Shown piece after piece: positions 38,218 through 50,990 of a DNA stretch of 64,000 nt. Below the pieces are notes generated by a model. The model was given only the letters and a program-made list of their open reading frames with translations. It ran no database searches and was not told the DNA's origin. The position numbers and the translations under genes were made by a program. Position 1 is the first letter of the stretch. Each line of letters begins with the position of its first letter. The DNA is from Paramecium tetraurelia (Eukaryota; Ciliophora; Oligohymenophorea; Peniculida; Parameciidae), in contig NW_001799133.1 in NCBI RefSeq assembly GCF_000165425.1, positions 186,001 through 250,000 of the forward strand, in the 5' to 3' direction.

Positions 38218-38916
38218 TCACTTCCAAAATGTTTTAGCTTTAAGGGTCAATTTAGGATTTTGCCAGTTTTCAGGAAAACATATTGTTGTCAAAGAACAAT
38301 AGTCAATATTCTTGCATTTTCCGTCGTAATGATCTAATACAATCTCTTAAACTCCAAGATGGGTTGCACAAATATAGATATAATGATTCTTATTTGTAAA
38401 TGCGTTGGCATATTTTTAAGTTTAGATTAAAAATGACCCTACTCTAGCTCTGCAGTATACTTAATCTTCAGGATATTTTAATTCAATATTTATGCCTTTT
38501 ATAAAATTTTGTTTCCAAATTTCTACTCCATATAGTTTACTAAATTTTCCTAGTATCTTTTTATCTTGATTAATTTAATAGTGTTCTTTCAAAGGTTCCT
38601 ATCTGTAGAGATGAGGCAATTAAAGATCACTTAATTAATTTTAAATGTATATCTTTTTGTTTTCAGTTGGTAAGTATTACATAACAATTGCTAGAGTTTC
38701 TATACATCTTATGTTTTGGGATGACATGAATACAAAAACCAATTCTTTAGGATTTAATTTTTGGGAGTTGATGTGTTCATTTATAATCTATTTTAATGCC
38801 TAACCCGTTTATTTTGCTTGTTCCTCTCCTTTCCCAGATAATTTGAGATCTGGATCCTAATTAAGTAAGAAATCTGTTTATTCACTAGGCTCCCCTTCGC
38901 TTAAAAAAACGAGCAT
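38218..38916 (-). CDS. Degenerate histidine phosphatase paralogue (pseudoenzyme)
   Basis: An intronless frame of 232 residues aligns along its whole length with the adjacent phosphatase (LKLSGKGEEQAKQTGQAL against LTHKGDKQARMTGAHL; VFMSSQNIRCIETLAIVM against FMTSPFLRCIQTSINLM; YICATHLGVQEIVL against ICVTHQGVVDLSL). The catalytic RHG of the active gene is replaced by SEG in LVFLSEGEPSEQTDF, so the phospho-accepting His is missing. The later Arg and His are kept. It is probably a non-catalytic binding or regulatory paralogue made by tandem duplication. Translation looks intact, not decayed. Confidence 0.8.
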
Positions 38917-38941
38917 ATGTTAATTATAATAAAATGATTAT

Positions 38942-40107
38942 TCATAATTTTGAGTCTTCAATTTAGATTTCTTTTGGACCCTTATAATAGTAATACTACT
39001 ATAATATTTGAGATTTATCTTTCTTCAAAGAGTTTAATTCTTAATCGTAGACACTCAAACCCACTAACTAATTTTGTCTTACAATTTTACTTTTAATCCA
39101 TTATAATCAGATACAGATCGACCTTTGTCATAACCATGTTTATTTTTGATATCCGAAATCAACTTCTGAGGATTCGGTATCTCTAATAAATCCCTGTTTG
39201 GTATTTATTCCAATAAATTCTATTTTAGTTATAGTCTTTCCTATTCTTCTTTTTGAATAATTTTCTTTTTTATAAACCAAATACACTACTTAAGGCATAT
39301 ACTGAGATCTTAATCTTTGATGCCAAGTTATAACTGGGTTTTTCGATTCCTCAGGTTTTAATTCTTCTAACATATCCAAAGAGTCCAAACGAGATCTATA
39401 CTCTAGCATTTTTATATAAGAAAATACAAGCCTATCTTTCAATTAAAGTGGTTGAATTATTTTTCATTCGAGAACTGATTTTAGTAGATAATTCATTCCA
39501 CACTTGCATTTGCTTCTCATGTTTACTTAATGCTCTTTCATGTTGAGTTTTCAGTATCTTTTCAGTTACTGAAATTTTCTAAAGTTGATCTTGTGCTTAC
39601 TTTTCATTATTCTTGATTATTTTCTATATTTTTTCCATAGTTTATATTAACTCAAATTTATCAAGTACTTCAAAATTGGTATCTCCAACTTTTTGTATAG
39701 TTTGTTATTAATTTTTTATATTTTTTTTGCTTCTATAGGATGAATTTAGACTTGATGGTTCATTAGTATTGGCTAAAAGAATAACCATAATATATAACTT
39801 CTTGTTATCTTCTTTTACAAATTAGATAACTTTACAGGTTAACTAAAACGAAGAGGTTTTTCGAGCTCATGTGCTTGTTTATTGAATATATCCACTTTGC
39901 CAACTATTGATCGAGACTAGATTTCATTTGTTGAATTCTTTTGACTAAAATCTAAAATTTGATAATCAGGACTCTAAGCTAATTGATGACTGCTCTTTTA
40001 CTTTGGAAAATGTTACTAGAATGTAAGTCTTAATCAGCAAAAGGCCAACTCATTTGACTTTATTCTCCAACTACTTTTCTAAGAAATAAAGTATGCTTCC
40101 TTTTCAT
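38942..40107 (-). CDS. Hypothetical coiled-coil protein
   Basis: At first sight there are two genes here, but a 25-nt intron joins SRMKNNSTTLIERQAQ to YRSRLDSLDMLEELKPEES. In total about five introns (23, 26, 25, 25 and 29 nt) give one protein of about 340 residues. It is a coiled coil in the middle (ERALSKHEKQMQVWNEL) with a conserved-looking motif NPVITWHQRLRSQYMPQ, and it ends GPKEIQIEDSKL. The motif TWHQRLRS recalls ciliary coiled-coil proteins, but I cannot name the family. The gene is packed 25 bp upstream of the next minus-strand start. Confidence 0.65.
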
Positions 40108-40467
40108 TCTTTAAGATAAAATATTTTATAATATCAATTAAATAATATAAATTTAGAGATTTATATATCTTTGCCTAGTCTTGTAATTCAGGATTTGTAG
40201 CTTCTCAGATTACATATTCTATTAATTTTTATTTGAAAAAGTTTCAAACTAAAATATTAGCTTTTAAATCAAATAAACATTTACAATATATATAATCCTC
40301 TTCTTATAATTGAGATTAAATGATATTCTATATTTAATTTGATAGTGTCTTAGGTTAGTTTTTGTTTGTTAAGGAGTTTATAAATAGAAATGATATATAT
40401 TGTGAGGCCAAGAAATCAAATGTAGTAATTATTCACTTATTAAAATCTTTTTTTAAAATATAATTAA
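40108..40467. other. Divergent promoter interval of uL15 gene
   Basis: A 360-bp AT-rich spacer between a minus-strand gene start and the ribosomal protein gene. No ORF or recognisable motif is seen. It should contain the promoter of a highly expressed gene. Confidence 0.4.
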
Positions 40468-40934
40468 ATGGTTAGCAGATTAAGAAAATGCAGAAAGATG
40501 AGAGGACATGTCTGCCATGGTTATGGTAGAGTTGGTAAGCATAGAAAACATCCAAGTGGTAGAGGTGTTTCAGGAGGTTTGACTCATCACAGAATCAACT
40601 TCAATAAATATCATCCAGGATATTTCTAAAAAGTATCTAAAACATATATGTATAGACTGGAATGAGACATTTCCATTTAAAGAAGAACACACTTCATAAA
40701 CCAGTTGTTAATATTGACAAATTGTGGTCTCTTGTTACAGACGAAACTAGAGAAAAATATTCCAAATCAAAAGATAAGGCTGCAGTCATTGATGTTACAA
40801 AGGCAGGCTATTTCAAGGTTTTGGGTAAAGGAAGATTACCAAATCAACCAGTTGTTGTCAAGGCTAAATTCTTCAGCAAAACTGCAGAGAGAAGAATCAA
40901 GGCTGTTGGTGGAGCATGTATACTTGTTGCCTGA
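40468..40934 (+). CDS. RPL27A: Ribosomal protein uL15 (L27a/L28)
   Basis: The N-terminus [19 protein letters not shown] and [18 protein letters not shown] are diagnostic for eukaryotic uL15, a protein of the 60S subunit near the exit-tunnel region. A 23-nt intron interrupts [19 protein letters not shown]. The C-terminal half ([43 protein letters not shown]) is complete. Length of about 147 aa is typical. G/C-richer codons than the neighbours suggest high expression. Confidence 0.97.
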
Positions 40935-41037
40935 TACATTATATACATTAAAACAACATTTGTCAATGTCTTTAGAATTATCTTTTGGGTACTTCTATTC
41001 TTTTTATTTTTTATTTTAAATTGTAATATTTAAGAAA

Positions 41038-41784
41038 ATGGATTCCAATGCTATTATGTAAAAAATGGCAGTCATTTTTGATGATCCTGAATAAAAGCTA
41101 CTTAATGAAATCTCTGAAATCAATAAGAATAGATATTAGAACTAGATGCAAAGATTGAATGAGCTTAAGGAATAATAGGAGGATTCAGATATTGAAATTC
41201 AAAAATAGAAAAAATTAATTGAATAATTAGAAAAATCATTAATCATTGAATCTAACAAGTCCAAATAATATGATGAAATCTTGAAATAATATGAAAGTGA
41301 AGGCAAGTCTTTATCTGATGAAAGTAAAAAATACATAATTCAAATAACACAACTAAGTGAGAAAGTTGAGAATATTAAGAAATAATATATATAGGCATAC
41401 GAAAAATAAGATGCCATGGAGAGAGAATAACAATAACAGATAAAAGATCTAGAAAATTGGAGCAAAAATTCAAGGAATTTATAAAATGAATTATAAAAGA
41501 AGGATTAAAAATAAATCAAGTTGCTCGAAGAACTAACATAGGTTAAAATCTAATAGCAGGAAGTCAAACAAATAGAGTCAAATGATGATTTACAAAAATT
41601 ATTAGATAAACTATTAGCAGATAATAAAAGACTTTTAAAATAAAGATAAGAAGTTGTAGCTGTTTTCAAAAAATAGGCAAAAATTATCGAAATCTTGAAA
41701 AAACAAAAGCTTCATTTGTAAACATCAACTTCTCTTGATTTGACTGAATAAGATTTTGCTAAGATTGTTGATTTTAGTTTATGA
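41038..41784 (+). CDS. TEX9-like coiled-coil protein
   Basis: A single exon of 248 residues, coiled coil throughout (EISEINKNRYQNQMQRLNEL). The C-terminal part VFKKQAKIIEILKKQKLHLQ followed by LDLTEQDFAKIVDF matches the conserved end of TEX9 (testis-expressed 9), which reads F(R/K)KQ.KLI.VLK.QK.H and then a TE..F pattern. TEX9 occurs in ciliated lineages and is linked to cilia or spermatogenesis. The Paramecium protein is shorter than the vertebrate one. No signal peptide or membrane segment is present. Confidence 0.7.
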
Positions 41785-41860
41785 AGTTACTTTTATAATA
41801 AAAGAGTAGATGGAAATATTTACTAAATGTTTGTATTATTATTTATGTTGAAATTGAATA

Positions 41861-42945
41861 TCATCTTCCAGACCAGGAGGCAACTTATTTCTTAAAAATG
41901 ATGATCACTTATTCAATTATGGCATTTTCTTCATCTCTCTTAGCCTTGGCTTCAGCATAATCAGCTCTCTTAGATTCTAAATCTGCTTAAGCTTGATCTA
42001 GAGCATCTTAGGATTCTTGTAAAATGATCTTGGATTTAGCTTATTAAGCGAGGGCTGCTTAAATTTACTAGAATTTATTATTTATTAAATATTACTGTAG
42101 CTAATCTATCGGCATAGACTTATTTTCTTTCATATTCAACTTTCAAATTAGACACTTCTGCTTCACTCAATGAAACCCATCCAGCCAATTCCCATGAGGC
42201 ATTGATCTCATTGGTTTCAAGAGCTTCAAGGGATGCTGCAAGATTAGCTTCAAGTCCTTCCAAAACAGATAATACTCTTTCAGCAAGGGTTGCTCCTCTA
42301 CTGACTGATCCATCCTCTTATTTGTTAGCTAATTAAAGGAATGAGTTGATTTCTTATTCATTGAATGTGTTGCTGTATGCCTTAAGTTTTTCTGCTACAC
42401 TTTTGACTTGAACCAATTCAAAAGAATCTCCGTTAATGATATATCCTGCAACATCTTATTTAAGTACTCTCACAACTTCAAGAGCTTCTCTATTTTGTTT
42501 GATTGATCTCACAAAAAGTTGATTGCTTAAGCATTATTAATCAAGCAAAACTTAAATTTTTCTGTTAATTTCATCTTATCTTTGTTCATTCCAGGCAAGA
42601 TAATTTTTGGTGTCTGATAACTCTTATTCAAATTAGGCTCTGTTTTCAATTGATTATTGGAATAACTTTTGATTCAATGACTTGATTTTAGTAAATTGTT
42701 CAATTGTTCTGAATATAATTATTAATGTATTACTAAGCACCAACCCATTCATCAGTTTCATTCTTTTAATCAGCTGCAAATTAAGCATCCTTATTTGATT
42801 GTATGAGATCATTCAACAAACCAAAAACTGTATCAATAGCATCCATAGCCTTTGTACCAGTTTACAAAAAGGCCATGATTTAATCATGAGTAGAAGTTGC
42901 CGAGGCTAACGTTACTAATAATACTAGAGCAAGTGTCAATTTCAT
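41861..42945 (-). CDS. Secreted coiled-coil protein, possibly trichocyst matrix protein-like
   Basis: The signal peptide is clear (MKLTLALVLLVTLASATS) and is followed by DQIMAF and a helical chain of about 340 residues (DLIQSNKDAQFAADQKN, LSVLEGLEANLAASLEALE, INASWELAGWVSLSEAEVSN). At least three small introns are needed, including one of 28 nt near LATV. The end reads QVIIIFKKQVASWSGR in my splice model but is uncertain. Size and architecture match the gene at 8408-9573. A soluble protein of dense-core secretory granules is the likely role, and trichocyst matrix protein is the leading but unproven identity. Confidence 0.6.
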
Positions 42946-43185
42946 TAATATTATCAATAATTTTATGCTCTTAAATAATGAATATAAGCGTAACCTACCC
43001 GTTTCCAAATAATTATAAAAAAAACGGGTATTAATATAAAAATATAATAAATAAACTTATGAACCCGCTGTAAAGAATAAATTTTAATATAATTGTTTCA
43101 ATCTTATTGACCAAGTTTAAAATAAGTAGGTTTATTATAAATCCTTAATTGAAGTTATTTCAATTTGAAATTTTAATGAATACTT

Positions 43186-43671
43186 TCATTTCTCAGAAAT
43201 ATCATATATGAATTCTTTTGTATAAATATACAGATATGCTAATATATATATTACTGCAATATAAAATATTCTATTAAAATTCTCGAAATGCTAGATAGAC
43301 ATTAAATTTTCAGATAAAATAATCAAATTTACATACACAATGATGCCAAAAAGGATAAATGTATATGCAGATTTGATTCTATTATTTAACTAAAAGTTTA
43401 TGTGTGACTGATTGATTTAATCTTATAATTGATGCTTAAATTATTTTGATTATTATGATAATTTTTGAAATTGTTGATTTTATATAAAAAAAAGAATAAA
43501 AAAATTCAAATAAGTAATGTTATTCTAATTAGTTTGTAAACGTTGAAAGAGATTTGGTAGATTTAAGTATTTGATATTATTAGCGTATATAATATCGATA
43601 TTTGTTTTGATATAATTAAAGTCATTTAGTAAATTACAAATTTTTGGATAAAAGGGATTGTTAATTTATAT
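43186..43671 (-). CDS. Probable two-pass membrane protein, start not found
   Basis: A TGA-free minus-strand frame ends at 43186-43188 with a convincing C-terminal half: a Gln-rich amphipathic stretch (QQSKQFKHQLQDQINQS), then two hydrophobic segments, [16 protein letters not shown] and [16 protein letters not shown], and a short acidic tail FIYDISEK. Upstream the frame stays open into the start of the kinase gene but has no ATG. The true first exon may therefore be joined by an unseen intron, or the gene may start with a codon hidden by an error. The layout, helix then hairpin, could suit a tail-anchored or reticulon-like protein. Family unknown. Confidence 0.4.
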
Positions 43672-43680
43672 AAAATAATA

Positions 43681-45201
<1,521 letters not shown>

Positions 45202-45220
45202 ATTATTAATATATTTATTG

Positions 45221-46768
45221 ATGCTAATTATTTTTTATTTATTCTCCTTAGCAATTTGTATTGATGATCCAATTCATACATCTATAATCTATGGCGACAG
45301 TGATTAAGGCTATTATTATGTGAATCTATTTGTTGGAGAGCATAAATAAAAATAATCATTAATTCTTGATACAGCAAGTTCAATTACTACTTTTCCATGT
45401 GTAGATTGTAAAAGTTGTGGTAACCACATTGATTCATACTATAATTTCAAAGTAAAAACATCATATCTCTAATTAGATTTCCTAAACTCACAAAGTGGTC
45501 AAATGTGATCAAATAATTGGAGAAAAATAATGTGATAAATGTCTAAACAATAGGTGCTCCTTTTAAATTAGCTATGCTGAAGGATCAAGACTTGCTGGCT
45601 ATTTTATGCAGGATTGGTTAATAATGGGAGATGAGTTTGAAGATTTAAAATAATCAGATGAAATAGTTAAATTAGAATAGATCTTAAGTGTTATTGGATG
45701 TACAACTTTAGAAACTAATTTATTTTACACATAAAAGGCTAATGGAATCATGGGGTTGTCTCCAAAGACGAATACAGAATTTTCCTTTCCAAATTATATT
45801 GATGATCTCTATCAAAAAGAAAAGGGAAGTGAATTTCAGAAAATGTTTACTATTTGTATTGGAAGGAGAGATGGCTACATGACTGTGGGACAGTACGATT
45901 TTAATAGACACCGAAATGATAGTTTGTATTATAAGGTGAAATACGATCAAGACACAGATGTTTATAAAATAAATGTCCATAGCATCAAAGTAAAATGATC
46001 TTCAAAAAATAGATAGATTGATAATATAGTAATCGCTGATCACAACTTAATAAATTTAGGATAAGGAGCTTTTATAGATTCAGGATCGACTTTAGCTTAT
46101 GGATCGCCTAAATTAAGTGAAAAATTGACTCAATAATTTCTTTGTTAAAATGAGAATTGTCCCGATTTGCAATATTTAGAAGAGTTGCATTGTTATCAAT
46201 ATATTCCAGAAAAACATGGAAATTTCTCTAATTTTGCATCTTATTTTCCTATATTTGAGTTTGAGTTAGACAATAATTTTACATTTAAGTGGAAACCTAT
46301 TAATTATCTCACTTTGGCAGTGAATACAACTGATATATATTGTTTTCCACTTGCAGTAATACCTGGCGGTAATTTAAGTATCTAAAATAGCACCTAGGAT
46401 GATTCTTGGATAAGTGTGGATGAGAAATTGGGATATTGGTTTCAATAAATAAACTCAAGAGGTATTATTTGTGGAGAATAATTGTTCAAATACTAAAGTG
46501 AGCCATGAATTCACTGAAGAGGATATCATTCTCTTAGAATAATAGTCGCTAAAACAAAATAATGGCAGAAGAGTTTACAAAGATTTAAATTTAAAAGGAA
46601 GTAATAATTCTTAAATAACAATTAGAATTGGATATATTTTCAGAAACTCTATATGCTTTTGTGATGATAGTGTTAATGATCTTTTTATATTATTTATTCT
46701 TCTACCTGCTAAAGTTAAAGAAATAAGGAAAATATTAAACTATTTAAGAAATAAATAGCTAGGAATGA
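45221..46768 (+). CDS. Aspartyl protease with C-terminal membrane segment (A1 family)
   Basis: A signal peptide (MLIIFYLFSLAICI) precedes a pepsin-like fold. The first active-site region is LILDTASSITTFPC, where the usual D-T-G-S is D-T-A-S. The second is FIDSGSTLAY, with D-S-G-S. A Cys-rich first lobe (CVDCKSCGN) and ILGQVWMRNWDIGFNK, the conserved end of A1 proteases, support the call. The last exon, after a 25-nt intron, adds a hydrophobic anchor (AFVMIVLMIFLYYLFFYLL). A cell-surface or vacuolar membrane-bound protease is inferred. Introns of 25, 27, 22 and 25 nt are needed. The gene starts 19 bp after the kinase stop. Confidence 0.85.
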
Positions 46769-46793
46769 AATAATTGCATATATGTTAATTAAA

Positions 46794-47048
46794 ATGTTCT
46801 TTATTAATTATTGTTTCTCAAATTTTAAGAATTGTATAATAGCCCAATTTAATGGAATTTATGGTGTTTATTTAGGAAATATTGATACTGCTCAAAATTC
46901 TGAGTATTTATCAAAATATTAACTAAGTGATAATCTAGTGGATTATGGCCACTTTCTTTAAGACTAATATCTTAATCCATTGATCTGTTGGAACATCAAG
47001 ATTTGCTTGTATGTGAGTGAATTCGAAATCTAGATATAATTCTTTTGA
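46794..47048 (+). CDS. Small ORF of unknown function (84 aa)
   Basis: One frame, ATG 46794 to TGA 47046-47048, reads NGIYGVYLGNIDTAQNSEYL followed by QLSDNLVDYGHFLQDQYL and a Cys-containing tail. The middle looks like folded-protein sequence and not chance AT-rich reading. It may be a small gene or an exon remnant. It does not continue the protease frame and I see no splice to it. No family is recognised. Confidence 0.35.
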
Positions 47049-47320
47049 TTATGATAGAAATATCCTGAACTAAAAGGGAGTTAATTCTATCAATAAATAA
47101 ATTCTAAATTAAAGAGATAGACTATGCGACTTTAATATTAAATTCATATATATTTAGATATGCAAATAAGATAAAGAGCTCATTAATTAATATTTTATAT
47201 GTTTACTTTATTGTTAAATTATTCTTACAATATGTAATATTAAAATTAAGATATTAATAAGATTATCTGTTGTTTATCATTTAACATCTAATACTATATT
47301 TAGTATAATATTTAATTGAC

Positions 47321-48324
47321 TCATTTAAAGCGTTTGCTTAACTTCTAAATTCCGTACTTAACACTTAAAAAAGGAGATATCATGGCCAAGTTATAGAATA
47401 ACATGCGTCTGGAAGAGAATTGATTTTTTCTTTTAATACTTTCTTTGATGAGATCCTTGATTCTATCCTAACTCATCATTTTTAAAGATCCCATATTATC
47501 CTTTTCACCTAATACAATACTTAACAATTATCCAGGAATCAAAGAACATAAGAATTCCCTAAGTCTAGATAGAAATGATACAAGGATTTTATGCTAGTGT
47601 CGATTAAGATCTCACCATCTTTTTAGACTTTAATCACATTATTAAGATCTCCTAGATTGGTAAGGTAGAGATCAGTAATATTTTTATAATTTCCTTTGAG
47701 TATGTTGAAAACTTTGTTTTGATTTTCGCCTCCCAATGTAAATCTAATGTCACCGTAATAAGATAAACTGATGACATTATACAGTAACTCTTATAACGAC
47801 ATAGATGGTTTGAAATCCATCAAAATAGCAACAGCTATGGCACTTTATAAATTAGATATGCATGCTCTTTAAAATCTCAAATTTTCAGATTCCTAAATAG
47901 CGACTATTGGTTTCTACATTCTCCCAGCAATAGATAACCATTTCCAATTTTCTAAATCTTTGATCAATTCTTTAGTGGCAACAACACCATATTTCAATTT
48001 CAAATCCTAATATTAAACAAAGGGACTGAAATGGATTGGGAATATTTCAACATTCATTCTCTATATGAATCTGCTTCCTAAATAATAGCTTAAACCACTA
48101 TAATGCTATGGTAGTCATATAAATACTGTTGAATTGATCTGAATATTCTGGAGATGCCACTCTTCCACATTATCTACAGCAATAATTAAATCTATCATAG
48201 GTTTGTTTTTTGTATAATCATAATTGAATTAAGGTTGAACAGCTGACCCATAGGCAAATGATAAATCACTTTAAGGTAGAGATTTGATGAATTATTTCAA
48301 CAAGTTGATTGGAATTTATTGCAT
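47321..48324 (-). CDS. TAMM41: TAM41, mitochondrial phosphatidate cytidylyltransferase
   Basis: TAM41 makes CDP-diacylglycerol from phosphatidic acid and CTP at the inner mitochondrial membrane, the first step to cardiolipin. Family motifs: LSFAYGSAVQP (nucleotidyltransferase G-S), KPMIDLIIAVDNVEEWH, HYSGL, KLKYGVVATKELIKDL, WKWLSIAGRM and YYGDIRFTLGGENQNKV. The C-terminus ends ISPFLSVKYGIQKLSKRF, as in the family's conserved C-terminal end. Several small introns are present. Length of about 300 residues fits. I see no strong N-terminal targeting presequence. Confidence 0.93.
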
Positions 48325-48338
48325 TAATTTTATAGTTG

Positions 48339-48363
48339 AATAATAATAATAATAATAATAATT
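48339..48363. repeat. AAT microsatellite
   Basis: About eight AAT/TAA units lie directly upstream of the TAM41 start codon, in its presumed promoter or 5' UTR. Confidence 0.9.
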
Positions 48364-48422
48364 AAATGAATAACATTTATATATATATTATATTTGTCAA
48401 ACTCCATTAATAAAGTTATCAA

Positions 48423-49848
48423 TCATAAACCATGAGTTCTCTCTTTAATCTTATGGGACCATCTATGATAAATAATATATTGAATTACATGTCCAGCACC
48501 TCTGATAACTTGGAATCTGAAATAATTGTATTCGACAATCCATCCTGCTAATTAATTTTTTTAATTCTCCATCATTAGTGTTCAAATATGGAGTCCATCC
48601 TTTAATTTCTTTGATTCCTTGTATCTATTTGATACTTTCATATGTCTCAACTATACTAACTGCCAAATCTTGATCACCAGAATATAGGAGAATTTAGATT
48701 CCTGCTTAAAATAATTCAGGTAAAATTTAATAGCTTCCCTCTGATTTAGTATATTAAAGATAAACTGGATCACTACATCCTGACCAGACAATGTTCTTAT
48801 CTACATGAAGTGCTTCTTTATATTCATCAGTGTTCAACTTATTAGCTAAAGGACCAAAATCAATACAGGGGGCACTAGAATCATCATCATCTTCAGTTAG
48901 TTTCAACCAAGGAGTGTATGAAAATCTATGTTTGGATTCTCTCTCCACTTTGTATTATTTCAAAGTACTGTCACCCCAACAATATGAATATACTCCATAA
49001 GGATTTATCTCTGCAATAGCACTATCTAGAGATTTCTTAGCTTGTCTGCAACTTGCTGAGTTTGGCTACAAAGCACAGTTGTGATTCAAAATAAACTAAT
49101 TAGTATAATCAATGAATGATCTTCTAGCCAAGAACTTTATTGAAGTTTAAGCTCTAAATTTCTCATTGTTGATTAAAACACCATTTCCGATCAATACTCC
49201 CTTGAAATTGATCTTTTCCTTTTAATCTACTGTTTTTTCACCTTCCAACAAGGCTTTGGCTGTATAAGGAATGTACATTCCTAACAATTAATAACTTTCA
49301 TACCTGCATATGATTCTCCAGCTATGTAGAAATCTCTACCTCTATAGTATGTGAATGTATTGAACCATTCTCGGATGGCCTCATAGTTAAATCTTCCGGT
49401 CTTCTCATCTGTAAATTTGTAGTCTTTGTCAGGAGATGGTTATGAGAATCCGACACCAAATGGAGATTCCAATATTAATAAATGAGCATTTTTATTCCAT
49501 GACCATGGATTGTATTTGTATTCGGTTTCTCCATTGTCAATTACATATGGACCAATTTCTTACATCAAACCCAATAATGATGAACAACCTGGACCACCAT
49601 TAAGCCAAAGTATTACTGGTTATGTTGCTACTTCTGCATCCTCTGTTTGGCTCTCTACAAATACGTAATGTAAATTTCTAATGTAAAATCTATATAAACC
49701 TCGTCACTCCATCGTCATCAATCTCAATCAATCCTGACCAAGTCTTGAATCTATATACAGGCCAATCTGGCCATCTAAATTCATCTGCAACAATGTCTAT
49801 GCATGACACTGAAAGCAGTAACATACCGAGAATCACACATTTCATCAT
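48423..49848 (-). CDS. Serine carboxypeptidase (peptidase family S10)
   Basis: A signal peptide (MMKCVILGMLLLSVSCIDIV) leads into an alpha/beta hydrolase fold. [20 protein letters not shown] is the S10 oxyanion region. The nucleophile serine is in YIAGESYAGM, the catalytic Asp in LLYSGDQDLAV, and the catalytic His in RGAGHVIQYI near the C-terminus. Introns of about 20-25 nt, the first 22 nt long, restore the frames. Length of about 450 aa is normal. It is probably a lysosomal or secreted exopeptidase, used in food vacuoles. The N-terminus WPDWPVYRFKTWSGLIEIDD is also family-like. Confidence 0.92.
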
Positions 49849-49938
49849 TAATTTCTAATAATTAATTGAATTATGTATATTGCACATTTCTTATTTAAAT
49901 AACAGGTACAAAATTTGAATGCATATTGATTATTGTAC

Positions 49939-50494
49939 TCAATAATGTTCTACATAGATTATTTTATAATCAAAATATTCTTAAGATATTTTACTCATTT
50001 CTTCTATAAATTCATCAATTAGATTAATAACTCCTACTTATTAATTAATTACCTATTCCATAAAGATTATATAACCCATTCTTCGTAAAAATAACAATCT
50101 TCATTATTGATATTTCTAAATTGCATTATTATAGATTAATATACAATACTATTTCCACAAGTTGTTCATTTTTGACATCTACCTTTTTTGATTGCTCATC
50201 TACATGAAAATATTAGATTATCTTCTTTTTATTAAAATAAGATTATACTAATCTTGATGTTCCTTCATAATTGTTGTTCTCTATTGCAAATGCATTCTAT
50301 CCATTCAAATACAAATTAAAGAAGATTTAACTATATAATTTCTGCTAACTAAGTTGATATTAATATTAAAGGTTAGTGTTTTAGGGATGTAAATTAATGG
50401 ATTTATGATTCAATTAAAAATTTATAATTTTAGCATATTTAGGTAATATTATTCTATTTTCCTATTATTTAAGATATAAAATAGATAAACTCAT
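49939..50494 (-). CDS. Hypothetical protein (about 178 aa)
   Basis: ATG at the complement of 50492-50494 opens a frame with MSLSILYLKQQENRIILPKY, then FFNLYLNGQNAFAIENNNY and IIQYFHVDEQSKKVDVKN. A 19-nt intron joins it to GVINLIDEFIEEMSKIS, and it ends YFDYKIIYVEHY. The smooth joining and folded-protein composition support a real gene, although it is highly AT-rich. I do not recognise a family. The 19-nt intron would be one of the shortest in this window. Confidence 0.5.
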
Positions 50495-50544
50495 TATCAA
50501 TATCAAGAAATAATTTAAAATGAATAAAATAAATTTAATTTAAT

Positions 50545-50939
50545 ATGTAGTAAATTAGTAAAGAGAAAGAGAATCAGATCTAATAAGCTATGGATTTAGA
50601 AAAAGATGTGCTAGGCACATTAGCAAAAGTCAGGTAATATGAAGCATCAATCAATACACTAAAAAGAAACATACAAAAATGCAACATTACTTTAAAAGAA
50701 TTGAGTAGCATAGATCAATAGAAGACATATCAACCTATTGGTAGATGGTAATAAATATCATAAATATTGATAGCTTTATTTTGAAACCAAAAGGTGATAT
50801 TGTGAATGAAGTCAATGAAAATATCAAAACTAGTGAGAAAGAAATTGATGAATATGAAAAAGTTAGATAGCATTTAATTACAAAAGGAAAAGAAAAAGAA
50901 ACCTAATTATAAGAAGCAATGAAATCATTAAAAATTTGA
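50545..50939 (+). CDS. PFDN1: Prefoldin subunit 1-like (beta prefoldin)
   Basis: A small helical hairpin protein: N-terminal coiled helix (KENQIQQAMDLEKDVLGTL), the beta-hairpin region YQPIGRCFILKPKGDIV interrupted by a 26-nt intron between GR and CF, and a C-terminal helix (EKEIDEYEKVRQHLITKGK). This pattern (Y..(I/V)GR.F(I/L)..P) is the beta-type prefoldin hallmark, closest to subunit 1. Prefoldin hands nascent actin and tubulin to the CCT chaperonin. About 122 aa, as expected. Confidence 0.8.
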
Positions 50940-50990
50940 AATTATAACATATTTTATGTTCTAAGATAATATAGGAATCTGTTTAATAAA

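Noticed and set aside
39407-39409. Separate gene starting with MLEYRSRL at 39409
   Set aside because: A 25-nt intron joins this reading to the upstream exon, removing the ATG and giving one continuous protein at 38942-40107.
42990-43040. Inverted repeat acccgttt ... aaacgggt near 43000-43030 as a terminator or element end
   Set aside because: It is a short palindromic pair with a small AT-rich loop. A hairpin is possible, but there is no gene or element boundary that it clearly serves, so it is not annotated.
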